64,000 nucleotides of DNA. Origin: Candidatus Altimarinota bacterium. GTDB taxonomy: Bacteria; Patescibacteriota; Gracilibacteria; BD1-5; UBA6164. The notes under the pieces were generated by a model. That model worked only from the letters and a program-made list of their open reading frames with translations. It did no database searches and was not told the DNA's origin. The DNA is taken from NCBI GenBank assembly GCA_028698305.1, contig JAQVDN010000003.1, forward strand, positions 41,283 to 105,282, read 5' to 3'. Made by a program: the position numbers and the translations under genes. Below, one piece after another: positions 30,968-42,505 of this stretch. How positions within the stretch are numbered: the stretch's first letter is position 1; each line of letters starts with the position of its first letter.

Positions 30968-31189
30968 ATGACAAATTTAAATATACAAATAAATCAAGAT
31001 TATAAAGAAAAACTTGATTTGTTAAAACAAATTATTCCTAATATGGATGGTTCTCAAATAACTGATGATAGTAAAATGGTCGAAGTTTTAATAGAGACAT
31101 TTATTTGATTTTTACAAGAACAAGCTATGCATGAACATAATCATGGTGATGGTCATTGTGGTACTGGATGATGTGGTTGTAGTCATTAA
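30968..31189 (+). CDS. Small protein with His/Cys-rich metal-binding tail
   Basis: 73 residues. The N-terminal 50 residues are a helical acidic domain (YKEKLDLLKQIIPNM, TDDSKMVEVLIETFIGFLQEQ). The C-terminus is HEHNHGDGHCGTGGCGCSH, with five His and three Cys in 19 residues, a clear soft-metal ligand cluster. It may be a metal store or chaperone, comparable in style to the His/Cys tails of SlyD or HypB. No partner enzyme is visible next to it. It follows the AI-2E exporter gene by 29 bases and ends at the left-hand terminator repeat of the Rhs island. Confidence 0.75.
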
Positions 31190-31193
31190 TTTT

Positions 31194-31233
31194 AAAAAAA
31201 GAGTTTTTAAACTCTTTTTTTTGTGTTTTAAAT
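31194..31233 (+). terminator. Terminator and left boundary repeat of the Rhs island
   Basis: Stem aaaaaaagagttt/aaactcttttttt, followed by gtgttttaaa. It is the same sequence, with one T fewer, as 42311-42350 on the far side of the Rhs island. Confidence 0.8.
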
Positions 31234-31241
31234 TTTGAAAA

Positions 31242-31282
31242 AAAACAATTTAATGCTTTTTTAATGTGGTATGAGTATAATA
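31242..31282 (+). promoter_or_regulatory. Shared 41-bp promoter/operator, copy B (Rhs gene)
   Basis: All 41 bases match copy A at 8754 and copy C at 45546: TTTAATG-N4-TTTAATG, a 9-bp spacer, TATAAT. The Rhs ATG lies 124 bases downstream, leaving an A/T-rich leader with no gene or clear structure. Confidence 0.78.
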
Positions 31283-31405
31283 GTATGTCCTATTTTTATT
31301 TTTGGCTTAAAATAGAGAAGAAAGTATAAAAATAATTTGCAAAATATAAAAAATAATTACTATTAATTTGTTAATCTTGTTTTTATATTTTAAAAAAATT
31401 TAAAT

Positions 31406-34400
31406 ATGGGAAATATAAATAATATAAATTTATTGACCAAAATCTCTTTAAAAATAGTTATATTTTTGATGTGATTTTGGTCTTTTTTGTGATATGTTAG
31501 TGCTGCTACCATTGAATCAACTACAACTTGATGAAATTGGGATGATTCAAATACTTGGATATGATGAATAATACCATGAAATTGAGATGATATAATTATT
31601 AATTCAACAGTTATAATAACTTGAAACACAACACTAAATTGAAATGTAACAATAAATTCTGATTGAAGACTTAATATAAACTCAGAATTATATTTAAATT
31701 GAAACATATCAAATAATTGAGAAATTTCTTGATATATATATGCAAATGGTATACTAGAAAATAATTGAATTTGGAATTGATACATAAATTCTATACAAGA
31801 TTGAACAATAGAATTATCATGAAGTAATGATTTTAATGATTTATATTTATATATACAATCAAATTCAACTATTTATTCAAATTGATTAACTATAAATACA
31901 ATATATTTAGAACCATCAATAAATTTAACAGTATTACCAAATACTATAATTAGAACAAAATATAGTTCTATATTTTACTGAAATATAATAAATTGAGAAA
32001 ATCTAAGTTTAGAATTAACTTGATGATATAATGATTTTAATTTTACTTGAAAGATTTGAAAAATAACCATAAACAATGAACAAAATAACGAAGTATCATT
32101 ATATAGATTAAATTGAGAAATAGAAGATTTAGAAATATATTCTCCATCTAGATTACAAAATTATTATTATGAAAATAATTTAAATTGAAATGTAACAATA
32201 AATTCTAATTGAAAACTTTATATAGAATCAAGTTTATATTTAAATTGAAATATATTAAACAATTGAGAAATTTCTTGATATTTATATGCAAATGGTATAC
32301 TAGAAAATAATTGAATTTGGAATTGATACATAAATTCTATACAAGATTGAACAATAGAATTATCATGACTTAATCCATTTTCAGCACAATTAGAACTAAC
32401 ATTTAATACCATTTTTAAACCAAATAATTCAACTATAAATTCTCTAAATGCAATTCAAAATATTGATTTAACTATTTTATGAGAAAATAATTTAAAAGTA
32501 GAAAATAGTTTATCAATATACTGAAATATAATAAATTGAGAAAATCTAAGTTTAGAATTAACTTGATGATATGGTGATTTTAATTTTACTTGAAAAATAA
32601 AAAGATTAACCATAGACAATGAACAAAATAACGAAGTATCATTATATAGATTAAATTGAGAAATAGAAGATTTAGAAATATATTCTCCATCTAGATTACA
32701 AAATTATTATTATGAAAATAATTTAAATTGAAATGTAACAATAAATTCTAATTGAAAACTTTATATAGAATCAAGTTTATATTTAAATTGAAATATATTA
32801 AACAATTGAGAAATTTCTTGATATTTATATGCAAATGGTATACTAGAAAATAATTGAATTTGGAATTGATACATAAATTCTATACAAGATTGAATAATAG
32901 AGTTATTATGAAATAATCCATTTTCAGCACAATTAGAACTAACATTTAGTACCATTTTTAAACCAAATAATTCAACTATAAATTCTCTAAATGCAATTCA
33001 AAATATTGATTTAACTATCTTATGAGAAAATAATTTAAAAGTAGAAAATAATTTATCAATATACTCAAATATAATAAATTGAGAAAATTTTAAAATAAAA
33101 TTACTTGGTTGAAATTTAAATATGAATTTCACATGAAATATATGAGAAATAGAATTAGAAAACATTTATAATATACCTATATATTTAAATAATCTAAATT
33201 GAAATATAGATTTAATAAAGGTAAATTCTCAAGTTATTTTATGATGATATTCATATGACTGATTTAATTTAAATGGTAATTTAATTGTAAATCAAAATTG
33301 AAATTTACAATGATATATAAATATGTTTCTAAATTGAAACTTAAAAAATGAATGATTTATGAGTGCATATTTATATGTAAATTGATGAGTAGAGAATAGT
33401 TGAAGCATGAGTTATATTTGAACATATACAAATGAATACTATCCTACATATACTATTATTGCTCCTTGAGAAAATAAAATAATATCAAGTGAAAATAAAT
33501 ATTTATTTTATCCACATGTTATATCAGATGAAGATCCTACTATTACCTTTGTATGAGATAAATCATGATATATAAGCATATATGATGAAAATAATAATTT
33601 AATTGAAAGAAATTGTATAAATATACCATGATGTGTAAATATAATTGAAAAAGATTGGGATAATACTAACTACACATATGATCTAACTGATTGATATACT
33701 TGTAATGCAAATCAAAATACTTCACAAAATGTCTCTTCTTGACCTCTTGTTTTTGATATATCAAAATTAGATCTTAAAACAAAAGAAACAGAAAATTTAA
33801 CAAATACTTCTGAAAATACAAGTAAGTGAGATCCTGTTATTTTAAGTACATGAGAATTTGATTATGAAAATACTCTTATGAGTTATGCTTGAAACAATCT
33901 ACCTTTTGAATTTAAAATAAAATACAAAAATCAAGCATATTATAACTGACCAATATGAAATAATTTTGATTTTAACTACAATATATATCTAACTCAAGAT
34001 GAAACTTGAAATATAAATATTCATGATGGTAAATTATGAGTTTTTAAGTTTTTAAAATCATGAGATATTTTTGAAAGAAATGAAACTATAAAAGCAAATC
34101 TTCTATTAGTAGATAATAAATATGAAATAAGTTTTGATGATAAAACTAAATACATATTTTGAGATAATTTCAAGATAGAAAAAATAGTTGATATTTATTG
34201 AAATAATCTAAGTTTTGAATACAACGATGATAGACAACTTATAAAAATAATAGATACTTTAAATAGAGAATATACTCTAAATTATCATGAAAATAGTAGA
34301 TTATACAAGATAATAGATTTTGCTTGAAATGAAGTAGAATTTATATATTTCTCTGAAAATGAAACTACCTGAAGTCAATTTGATTTAAAAACAATCAAGA

Positions 34401-37400
34401 TGATAAATTGAAATAGTGAGAAAGAAATTAGTTTCACATATACTATTTGAGCTGATTTTGAGAGTTCACACAACATAGTTAAACTAATAGATTCTGCAAA
34501 TAATATATATGTTGAAAATACATATGATTCATTTGATAGAGTATCAAGCCAAACATATGGTAATGGAACTATATATTATAACTATACAACAGATACAAAT
34601 AACAAAATTACAAAAAATAGTGTTACAGATAGAGAGTGAAACATCATAGAATATTATTATGATAGTTTTTGAAATACTATTAAAAAAGTAATCAAAAAAA
34701 CAAGTGGTGATTTAGAATATAATTATGAATATGACTCAAACAATAATTTAATAAAAGAAACAAAACCTCTTTGAAATTGAGTTACATATAGTTATGATAT
34801 AAATAATAATGTAATTGAAAAAAGACTTGTAGAAAATACATCATCTACTTGAAGTACAAGCGATATAGTTTTAAATTATACTTATGATTTACTCACAAAT
34901 AAACCAACTCAAATAATAGAACCAAACTGATTAATTACTAATTTAGTTTATGATACAAACAATAATCTAGTATCAAAAGAAGTAGTTTGAGTAAAAGACT
35001 ACAATTGAAATGATATAGTTATAAATGAAAGTTTTACATATAATTGAAGTGGTCAACTAGTTTCACAAACAAATGCTTGATGATTAGAAACAAGTTTTAC
35101 ATATACAAATTGAAACCTTACAAAGATAACAAAAAAAGGCCCTCACCTTAATCCTCTCCCAGAGGGCGAGGAAATAGCTACACAATTTGTATACGATACA
35201 AGATGAAATATGGTAAAAATAATAGATTGAAAAGGTAATGAAACAAATTTAACATATGATGATTTCAATTTATTAATAAGTAAAACTACAAGTGAATGAA
35301 TAGTAAATGAAATAATTTACAATTCTCTAAACAAAAAAACAAGTGAAAAAATAATATTATGAGCAAATGATAGCTTAGATAAAAGTTATAATTATGATAT
35401 ACTTGATAATCTAACTCAAACTACAAGTGAAGTTGATTCATGAGTAAATCTAATTACAAACTATATCTATGATACAAACTCTAGAATAATAGAAACTAGT
35501 TCATGAAGTGGTGCAGTTGAAAGTATTGTTTACGATGAAAATGGTCTTGTTTTAAGCAAAACTTTAACAATCCCTCACCTTAACCCTCTCCCAGGGGGCG
35601 AGGGAATAGAACAAATAACTACAAATTATACTTATGATTTAAATGAAAGATTAATAAAACAAATAAATCCAAATGGTAGCGAAATAAACTTTGAGTATGA
35701 TTTATTTGATAGAATAATAAAAAAAATAAATCCTGATAATAGTTACACAACTTATACATACGACAAATCAAACAATATAACAAAACAAGAAATATATGAT
35801 GAAAATGATATATTGTTATCAAAACAAGAATTTGTATATGATAAACAAAATAGAGTAATAGAAACTAAAAATCATATATTACCAAATGATATAATCATAA
35901 CAAAAACAAAATATGATAGTCTATGAAATACTATAAAAACTATAGATTGAAAATGAAATGAAACAAACTATACTTATGATATATTTTCTAGATTGATACA
36001 AGTAGAAGATAATCTATGAAATATAGTACAAAATAGTTATGACAAAAATGATAATCTAGTAGAAAAGAAAATAATAAGTTCTACAAACAAAACTATAACT
36101 ACAAACTATACTTATGACTCAGATAATAGACTCGTAAGTGAAACAAACTCTTTAAACAAAACAAAAACATATACATACAACAAACTTAATCAAGTAATAA
36201 GTACAACAGATGAAGAGGGAAATATCACAAACTATACATATACTTATACTTGAAAAGTTAAAACCGAAACCAAGATTTCAAACTCTTGAAACAAAACAAC
36301 TACTTACACATACGACCAAATGTGAAATATGCTTAGTGTAACAGATAGTGAGTGAAATATAACAAACTATGAATATGATGAGTTAAATAGACTAGTTAAA
36401 CAAATCTATGCTGATAATAAACAAGTAAATTATGAGTATGATACAAATAATAATCTAGTACAAAAAACTGACCCAAATGGTACAATCATAAACTATACTT
36501 ATGATTCTCAAAATAGATTAATATCTAAAAATATAACAAACTGAAATGGTGTAGTTTGAATAACAAGTGAAACATATAGTTATGATGAACAATGAAGACT
36601 AATTGAAGCAAATGATAGTAATAATCATAATTTAGAATTTAGTTATGATAGTTTGGGTAGATTAATTAATGAAACTCAATCTGGTAGTTTAGTTAGTTAT
36701 GCTTATGATAACAATAATAATCTAACTAGTGTAAATGATGTAAACTATACTTATGATAATCTAAATAGAGTTACAAATATAAAACAAAATAATACAGATA
36801 TAGCAACTTACAATTATACATGACTAGAAAATACAAGTATAATTTATGCAAACAATACAAGTATAATAAAATGATTTGATAATCTAGGTAGAATAAATAG
36901 TTTAAATAACTGAGTAAAAAACTACAATTATACTTATGATGATGTAAATAACATAACAAGTGATAGTATAAAAAACTACATGTATGATGATATTTACAGA
37001 TTAACAAATGTTAATGAAACTAATTCTTGAACTATTCTTGAAAGTTTTAACTATGACAATGTTTGAAACAGAATAAATAGTTTTAATTTAAATACTTGAA
37101 GTGGAGCTAGTTATGATTATGAAACTAATATATTGAACCAATATACAACTCTTAGTTGAAGTACATTATCTTGAAGTTTAAATTATACTTATGATAACAA
37201 CTGAAATTTAAAAAATGACTGAGAAAAAACATTTTCTTATGACTACAAAAACAGACTTACAAAAGTAGAAACTTCTAGTTGAATAATAGCACAATATAGT
37301 TATGATGTATTAGATAGAAGATACTTGAAAGAGTTAGAAAATGAAAAAGTAGAATATATTTTTAGTAATGAAAATATATTAACTGAAAAAGTTACAGATT

Positions 37401-38314
37401 TAGTTAATCAAACTACAACAACTAAAAACTATATAAACTGAATCTGATTAGATGATTTAGTAGCTTATAAAGAAAATAATGATATTTATTATTTTCATAA
37501 AAATCACTTATGAAGTGTTGAGTGAATAAGTGATAGTTCTTGAAATGTAGTTGTAAGTTATGAGTATGATAGTTTTGGTAATTTTGAAATAACTAGTTGA
37601 GTTGATAATTGAAATACTAGACTATTTACATGAAGAGAATATGACAAAGAAATTTGATTATATTACAATAGAGCTAGATACTACAATCCAGAACTAGGTA
37701 GATTTATATCTAGAGATCCGATTGATATAGTTGATGATGTAAATTTGTATAGTTATGTGGGGAATAATGGGGTGAATTATGTGGATTTGATGGGGACAGA
37801 AGGGAAGCCGTTAATAGAAGATATAGTATGATCTAATCTTTTAAGTATTGTTACTAGAGATCCAATATCGGAAAAAAGAATTATGACTCTAAATCCATTA
37901 ATAAGAGATGATGTAAGAGATTTTCTAGATGTAGTTTATAAAGATTTAAAAATAAATTTAAGAGTAGCTCAAGCTATGAGAACTATTGACGAACAAAATA
38001 ATTTATATAATCAATGAAGAACTTCTCCATGAAATATCGTTACTTCGGTTAAATGATGAGATAGTTATCATAATTATTGATTAGCATTTGATATTGTTGA
38101 AATTGATAAAAATTGAAAAGTTAACTATGATTTTGATCGGAATAAAGTTAGTAAAATATGAAAAGAAATTTGATTTGAATGGTGAGGAGATTGGAAAAAA
38201 TCAATAGATAAACCACATTTTCAAAAAACTTATGGGTTTACGACTAATGAACTTAAAAAAATAGTTAATGATTGAGAAGTTGATAATGATTGATTCATTA
38301 TTTTTAAATGATAA
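31406..38314 (+). CDS. Giant secreted Rhs/YD-repeat toxin with M15 peptidoglycan peptidase tip
   Basis: 2302 residues without interruption once UGA is Gly. Signal peptide: about 1-34. N-terminal part (35-700): beta-helix-like LYLNGNI/NGYINSIQDG repeats including a 543-bp (181-residue) tandem duplication (about 31979-33064). The RHS shell entry is DPVILSTGEFDYENTLMSY (about 808). More than 30 YD repeats (xxYxYDxxNRL) run to about 2100, and the core ends with YNRARYYNPELGRFISRDPID and NLYSYVGNNGVNYVDLMG. The variable tip (about 2130-2302) is an M15 L-Ala-D-Glu/D-Ala peptidase: RVAQAMRTIDEQNNLYNQGR, GDSYHNYGLAFDIVEI (zinc His, Asp) and WGGDWKKSIDKPHFQ (Glu/Asp and His). A candidate immunity gene starts 5 bases after the stop. 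Promoter copy B drives it. Confidence 0.9.
31979..33064 (+). repeat. 543-bp in-frame tandem duplication inside the Rhs N-terminal region
   Basis: Two units of exactly 181 codons, almost identical, from about 31979 and 32522. A third, partial and more divergent copy of the LYLNGNI segment lies at 31640-31800. They extend the extracellular stalk. Confidence 0.8.
35138..35173 (+). repeat. GC-rich palindromic element inserted in-frame in the Rhs gene, copy 1
   Basis: ccctcaccttaatcctctcc followed by cagagggcgagg is GC-rich and hairpin-forming within an A/T-rich gene. It encodes GPHLNPLPEGEE inside a YD repeat. It is nearly the same as copy 2 at 35572-35608. Confidence 0.75.
35572..35608 (+). repeat. 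GC-rich palindromic element inserted in-frame in the Rhs gene, copy 2
   Basis: ccctcaccttaaccctctcc followed by cagggggcgaggg encodes PHLNPLPGGEG. The reading frame is kept on both sides. It resembles the dispersed small palindromes that many Gram-negative bacteria carry. Confidence 0.75.
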
Positions 38315-38318
38315 TACT

Positions 38319-38879
38319 ATGCTTGCTATGAAAAAAAATAAATTTTTAATATTAATAATAATAGTAACTATTATATTTTTACAGCTATATAATATTTTTA
38401 TTTTAAAAAAATCAGATTATAATAAAGATTTTCTTCAAAAAAATAAACAATATATAGAAAATGAAAATATTCCAATAACTACTAATATTGAAAAAATAAG
38501 TATAGATACACTTGAATATAATTTTTCAAGTGTATCTGAAATTGAATTTAAGGATTTAACTATAGATGAAGAAAATATAATAAAATGAATTAAAGAACCT
38601 ATTTATAGTATATGAATGATAAGATATTGATTATATAATGAACTTGATTGATATATAAAAAAAACTCTATTGATTCAAAATGATAGAACAGATATAGAAT
38701 ATATATTTTTTATTAAATTAAATGTATTATATGCTGTCAGAAAAGTAAGATCTGATTTTAATCCACCCAAATGGGATGATTATTCTAAATTAGATTCAAA
38801 AAAATATACTGATTGTTACTTATCATTAAATAATTGTTCTGAAGAAGTTTTATTTTTATATGATTATATTAATTCTTAA
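38319..38879 (+). CDS. Candidate immunity protein for the Rhs M15 tip
   Basis: 186 residues from ATG 38319 (a second ATG at 38328 gives MKKNKFLI and is equally plausible). One N-terminal membrane helix (about 8-28, KFLILIIIVTIIFLQLYNIFI) precedes a soluble domain of about 150 residues rich in D/E/N/Y with two Cys near the end, which would lie outside the membrane. Start is 5 bases after the Rhs stop codon. In Rhs and other polymorphic toxin systems the gene immediately after the toxin tip is its immunity gene, and an extracytoplasmic anchor is where a peptidoglycan peptidase must be neutralised. The family is not recognised; the role is inferred from position and topology. Confidence 0.7.
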
Positions 38880-38903
38880 AATAAAAATATTTTCTATCTT
38901 TAA

Positions 38904-41621
38904 TATGAATCTTACACCTACGACAAATCAAACAATATAACAAAACAAGAAATATATGATGAAAATAATAATTTGTTATCAAAACAAGAATTTGTATATG
39001 ATAAACAAAATAAAGCAATAGAAACTAAAAATCATATATTACCAAATGATATAATCATATCAAAAACAAAATATGATAGTTTATGAAACACAATCCAAAC
39101 TATTGATGCAAAAGGCAATGAAACAAATTATACTTATGATATATTTTCTAGATTGATACAAGTAGAAGATAGTCTATGAAACAAAGTACAAAATAGTTAT
39201 GACAAAAATGATAATCTAGTAGAAAAGAAAATAATAAGTTCTACAAACAAAACAATAACTACAAACTATACTTATGACTCAGATAATAGACTCGTAAGTG
39301 AAACAAATAATTTAAACAAAACAAAAACATATACATACAACAAACTTAATCAAGTAATAAGTAAAACAGATGAAGAGGGAAATATTACAAACTACTCATA
39401 TACTTATACTTGAAAAGTTAAAACTGAAACTAAGATTTCAAATTCTTGAAACAAAACAACTACTTACACATACGACCAAATGTGAAATATGCTTAGTGTA
39501 ACAGATAGTGAGTGAAATATAACAAACTATGAATATGATGAGTTAAATAGACTAGTTAAACAAATCTATGCTGATAATAAACAAGTAAATTATGAGTATG
39601 ATACAAATAATAATCTAGTACAAAAAACTGACCCAAATGGTACAATCATAAACTATACTTATGACTCTCAAAATAGATTAATATCTAAAAATATAACAAA
39701 CTGAAATGGTGTAGTTTGAACAACAAGTGAAACATATAGTTATGATGAGTTATGAAGACTACTAGAAGCAAATGATAGTAATAATCATAAACTACAATTT
39801 AGTTATGATAGTTTAGGTAGAAAGATAACTGAAACTCAATCTGGTAGTTTAGTTAGTTATGATTATGATAACAATAATAATCTGACAAGTGTAAATGATG
39901 TAAATTATATTTATGATGAATTAAATAGAATTACAAGTATTTGATATGATTCAAATAACATAGCAACATATAACTATACTTGACTTGAAAATACTTCTAT
40001 AGTTTATACAAACAATACAAGTATAATAAGATGATTTGATAATCTAAGTAGAATAAATAGTTTAAATAATTGAGTAAATACTTACAATTATACTTATGAT
40101 GATGTAAATAATATAACAAGTGATAGTATAAAAAACTACTTGTATGATGATATTTACAGATTAAAAGAAGTACAAAATACTACAAATCAAGATATTCTTG
40201 AAAGTTTTAACTATGACAATGTTTGAAACAGAATAAATAGTTTCAATTTAAATACTTGAAGTGGAGCTAGTTATGATTATGAAACTAATATATTGAATCA
40301 ATATACAACTCTTAGTTGAAGTATATTAAATTATCAATTACAAGAAATAGTAGAAGAAGTACAAACTTGAAGTTGAGAAACTAGTAGCTGAACTACTTCA
40401 TCTTGAAGTACTCAAACTATAACTACATATACTTGAAGTCTTGTAACTACAAATGAAAGTAATATTTTTGTTTATGACAATAACTGAAACTTAAAAAATA
40501 ACTGAATTTTTGAATTTAGTTATGATTACAAAAACAGACTTACAAAAGTAGAAACTTCTAGTTGAATAATAGCACAATATAATTATGATGTGTTAAATAG
40601 AAGATATTTGAAGCAAACAGAAGAAAAAACAATAGAATATATTTTTAGTAATGAAAATATATTGACTGAAAAAGTTACAGATTTAGTTAATCAAACTACA
40701 ACAACTAAAAACTACATAAACTGAATCTGATTAGATGATTTAGTAGCTTATGAAATTGATAACAATATTTATTATTATCATAAAAATCATTTATGAAGTG
40801 TTGAGTGAATAAGTGATGGTTCTTGAAATGTAGTTGTTAGTTATGATTATGATAGTTTTGGTAATGTAAAAATAGTTTCTTGAAATGATAATTGAAATAC
40901 TAGACTATTTACATGAAGAGAATATGATAGAGAAATAAATCTTTATTATCTTAGAGCTAGGTATTATGATGCTAAACTTGGTAGATTTATCAGTAGAGAT
41001 TCGATTGATATAGTTGATGATGTAAATTTGTATAGTTATGTAGGGAATAATGGGGTGATGTATACTGATTTACTATGAACTGAAAAGAAAGCACAAGCTG
41101 AACAATTTAAAGTTGATTTTGTAAAGGCTTATGATGAATACTTAAGACTTGAAAAAGAATTAGAATATTTAAGTATAAAATATGAAAAAGCCTTGTATTA
41201 TAGTCGGGATAATGAGTATAACAATAATTTAAGAAAACAAAAAACATCTGTATATTATCAATTAAAAGCACAAGAAGAAATTGCAAAAGAATTACATTAT
41301 AGTAGGAATAAGTATAATGATAATTTACCAAAAACACTACAAGAAGCAGAAAATAATTGGGTTGAGCCAGAGTTAATATGATTTAATTATCCTGCTGCTA
41401 TTTATCATCAAGATGGTAAAATTAATTGATTTGAAAGAAAATTTATTTCTCCTGATTGACATAAAGAAATAATTTTTTCAAAGAATTGAGAAGAAATAAC
41501 TAGTAATGAATATTGAGGTACTTATAATATTTTTGCTCCAAGTAATAAATGACTACATATAAAATATGATATAAATCCTTATAATAAATGGTGAAATTGA
41601 GATTATTTAATAACTAATTAA
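38904..41621 (+). pseudogene. Displaced Rhs C-terminal cassette (orphan rhs-CT), no start codon
   Basis: An open frame of 905 codons begins right after a stop at 38901 with no usable start codon or promoter. It reproduces the last third of the Rhs core: 38911 to about 41065 aligns with 35751 to about 37790 at high identity, with one insertion of about 110 bp (Ser/Thr/Gly-rich) near 40330-40470. It ends in the same RARYYDAKLGRFISRDSIDI and NGVMYTDLLG hinge but carries a different tip of about 190 residues: a charged helical linker, then YPAAIYHQDGKINGFERKF, GTYNIFAPSNKGLHIKYDINPYNKWGNWGD. That GTYN-H-D-PY-WGN pattern recalls toxin tips of other Rhs proteins, but I cannot name the activity. It can act only after recombining with the main gene. 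Confidence 0.85.
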
Positions 41622-41622
41622 T

Positions 41623-41988
41623 ATGAAAAATAAAATAATATCTAATATTATAATTAATATTATTCCTGTAATAATAACTTTATTTCATTATTATATTGAT
41701 TTAAATTGGAACTTTACATGATTATGAGATTTTCTTTTAACTTTAAATTATTCTAATTCGTTATTAATATCATCTATTTTCTTATCTTTTGAAAATAGTT
41801 TAATAACATCATTATATTACTTATTAATAATTTCAATTATTATTTTAATTTACAATTATTTTTTAATATTATTATTTTATAATATATCAGATTTTACAAA
41901 AAAAAATATAATTATTATTACAACCATATTTACAATATTTTCATCTTTAATTTGATTTTTTTATTTTGGCATAAATTTATCAATTTAA
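41623..41988 (+). CDS. Candidate membrane immunity protein of the orphan Rhs tip
   Basis: 121 residues, nearly all hydrophobic, about four membrane helices (about 7-26, 47-62, 66-86 and 97-118). It starts one base after the orphan toxin stop codon, so the pair would move together by recombination. Multi-pass immunity proteins usually protect against toxins that act in or at the inner membrane. The orphan tip's target is unknown. No family recognised. It has no promoter of its own that I can see, so it may depend on read-through. Confidence 0.65.
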
Positions 41989-42007
41989 TAAAATAAAGTG
42001 TAATTAA

Positions 42008-42169
42008 ATAAATATAAAAAATAAAAATCTAAAATTCATAATTGAGTTCAAATGAATAAAAGATTGAAAAGAAGATTATTACAAAATAGAGAAAGAATTA
42101 TATATTAAAGAAGAAAAATATTTCTGAAATAGTCTTATATATATATATTATCAAGAAATTAATTTATAA
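42008..42169 (+). pseudogene. Fragment of a coding region without start (53 codons)
   Basis: An open frame after a stop at 42005-42007 encodes a short charged peptide (KFIIEFKGIKDGKEDYYKIE..., ending YYQEINL) with normal UGA use but no ATG, GTG or TTG start. Located behind the second immunity gene, it may be the tail of a third immunity or toxin gene. Confidence 0.4.
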
Positions 42170-42181
42170 TATTAAAACTAA

Positions 42182-42216
42182 AAATAGAAAATACTAAAAA
42201 TATTTTCTATTTTTAC
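42182..42216 (+). terminator. Terminator-like hairpin in the island
   Basis: aaaatagaaaata pairs with tattttctattttt. A related half-sequence (aaaaatattttctat) precedes the orphan cassette at 38884, so it may be part of the duplicated unit. Confidence 0.6.
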
Positions 42217-42291
42217 TTACACATACTACAAATCAAATAATATAACAAAACAAGAATTTGTATATGATAAACAGAAACTACAAATCATATA
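42214..42291 (+). pseudogene. Remnant of a third Rhs cassette
   Basis: A decayed 78-bp copy of the cassette start (compare 35751-35870 and 38911-39045). Part of the repeat between two aaaacaagaa sequences is deleted and the frame is lost. It marks an earlier Rhs cassette whose body is gone. The rest of the gap to 42505 is a terminator (42311-42350) and A/T-rich leader of the PNPase gene. Confidence 0.7.
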
Positions 42292-42310
42292 TGGAACTTG
42301 TCAGAAGAGT

Positions 42311-42350
42311 AAAAAAAGAGTTTTTAAACTCTTTTTTTTTGTGTTTTAAA
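42311..42350 (+). terminator. Terminator and right boundary repeat of the Rhs island
   Basis: Same 39-40 bp as 31194-31233 apart from one extra T, in the same orientation. The pair forms a direct repeat around the whole 11-kb Rhs island. Confidence 0.8.
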
Positions 42351-42505
42351 AGTTTTGTTTTATAATTGTTTTAATATTTTCTAACAGAATATTTAAATGA
42401 TGAAATGTTTAAGTAAATTTTTTGTTTTTTATAAAATATTTATTTAGATATTTCATTATTTGTTCTTTTAGAAGATATTTTTTTTATATTTTTTATTTTA
42501 TTTTT

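Noticed and set aside
31979-33064. Long repeats as a possible mobile element
   Set aside because: They are in-frame 181-codon duplications inside the Rhs stalk and contain no transposase or inverted ends.
38904-41621. A second functional full Rhs gene
   Set aside because: It has no start codon, signal peptide, shell N-terminus or promoter, and starts directly after an in-frame stop.
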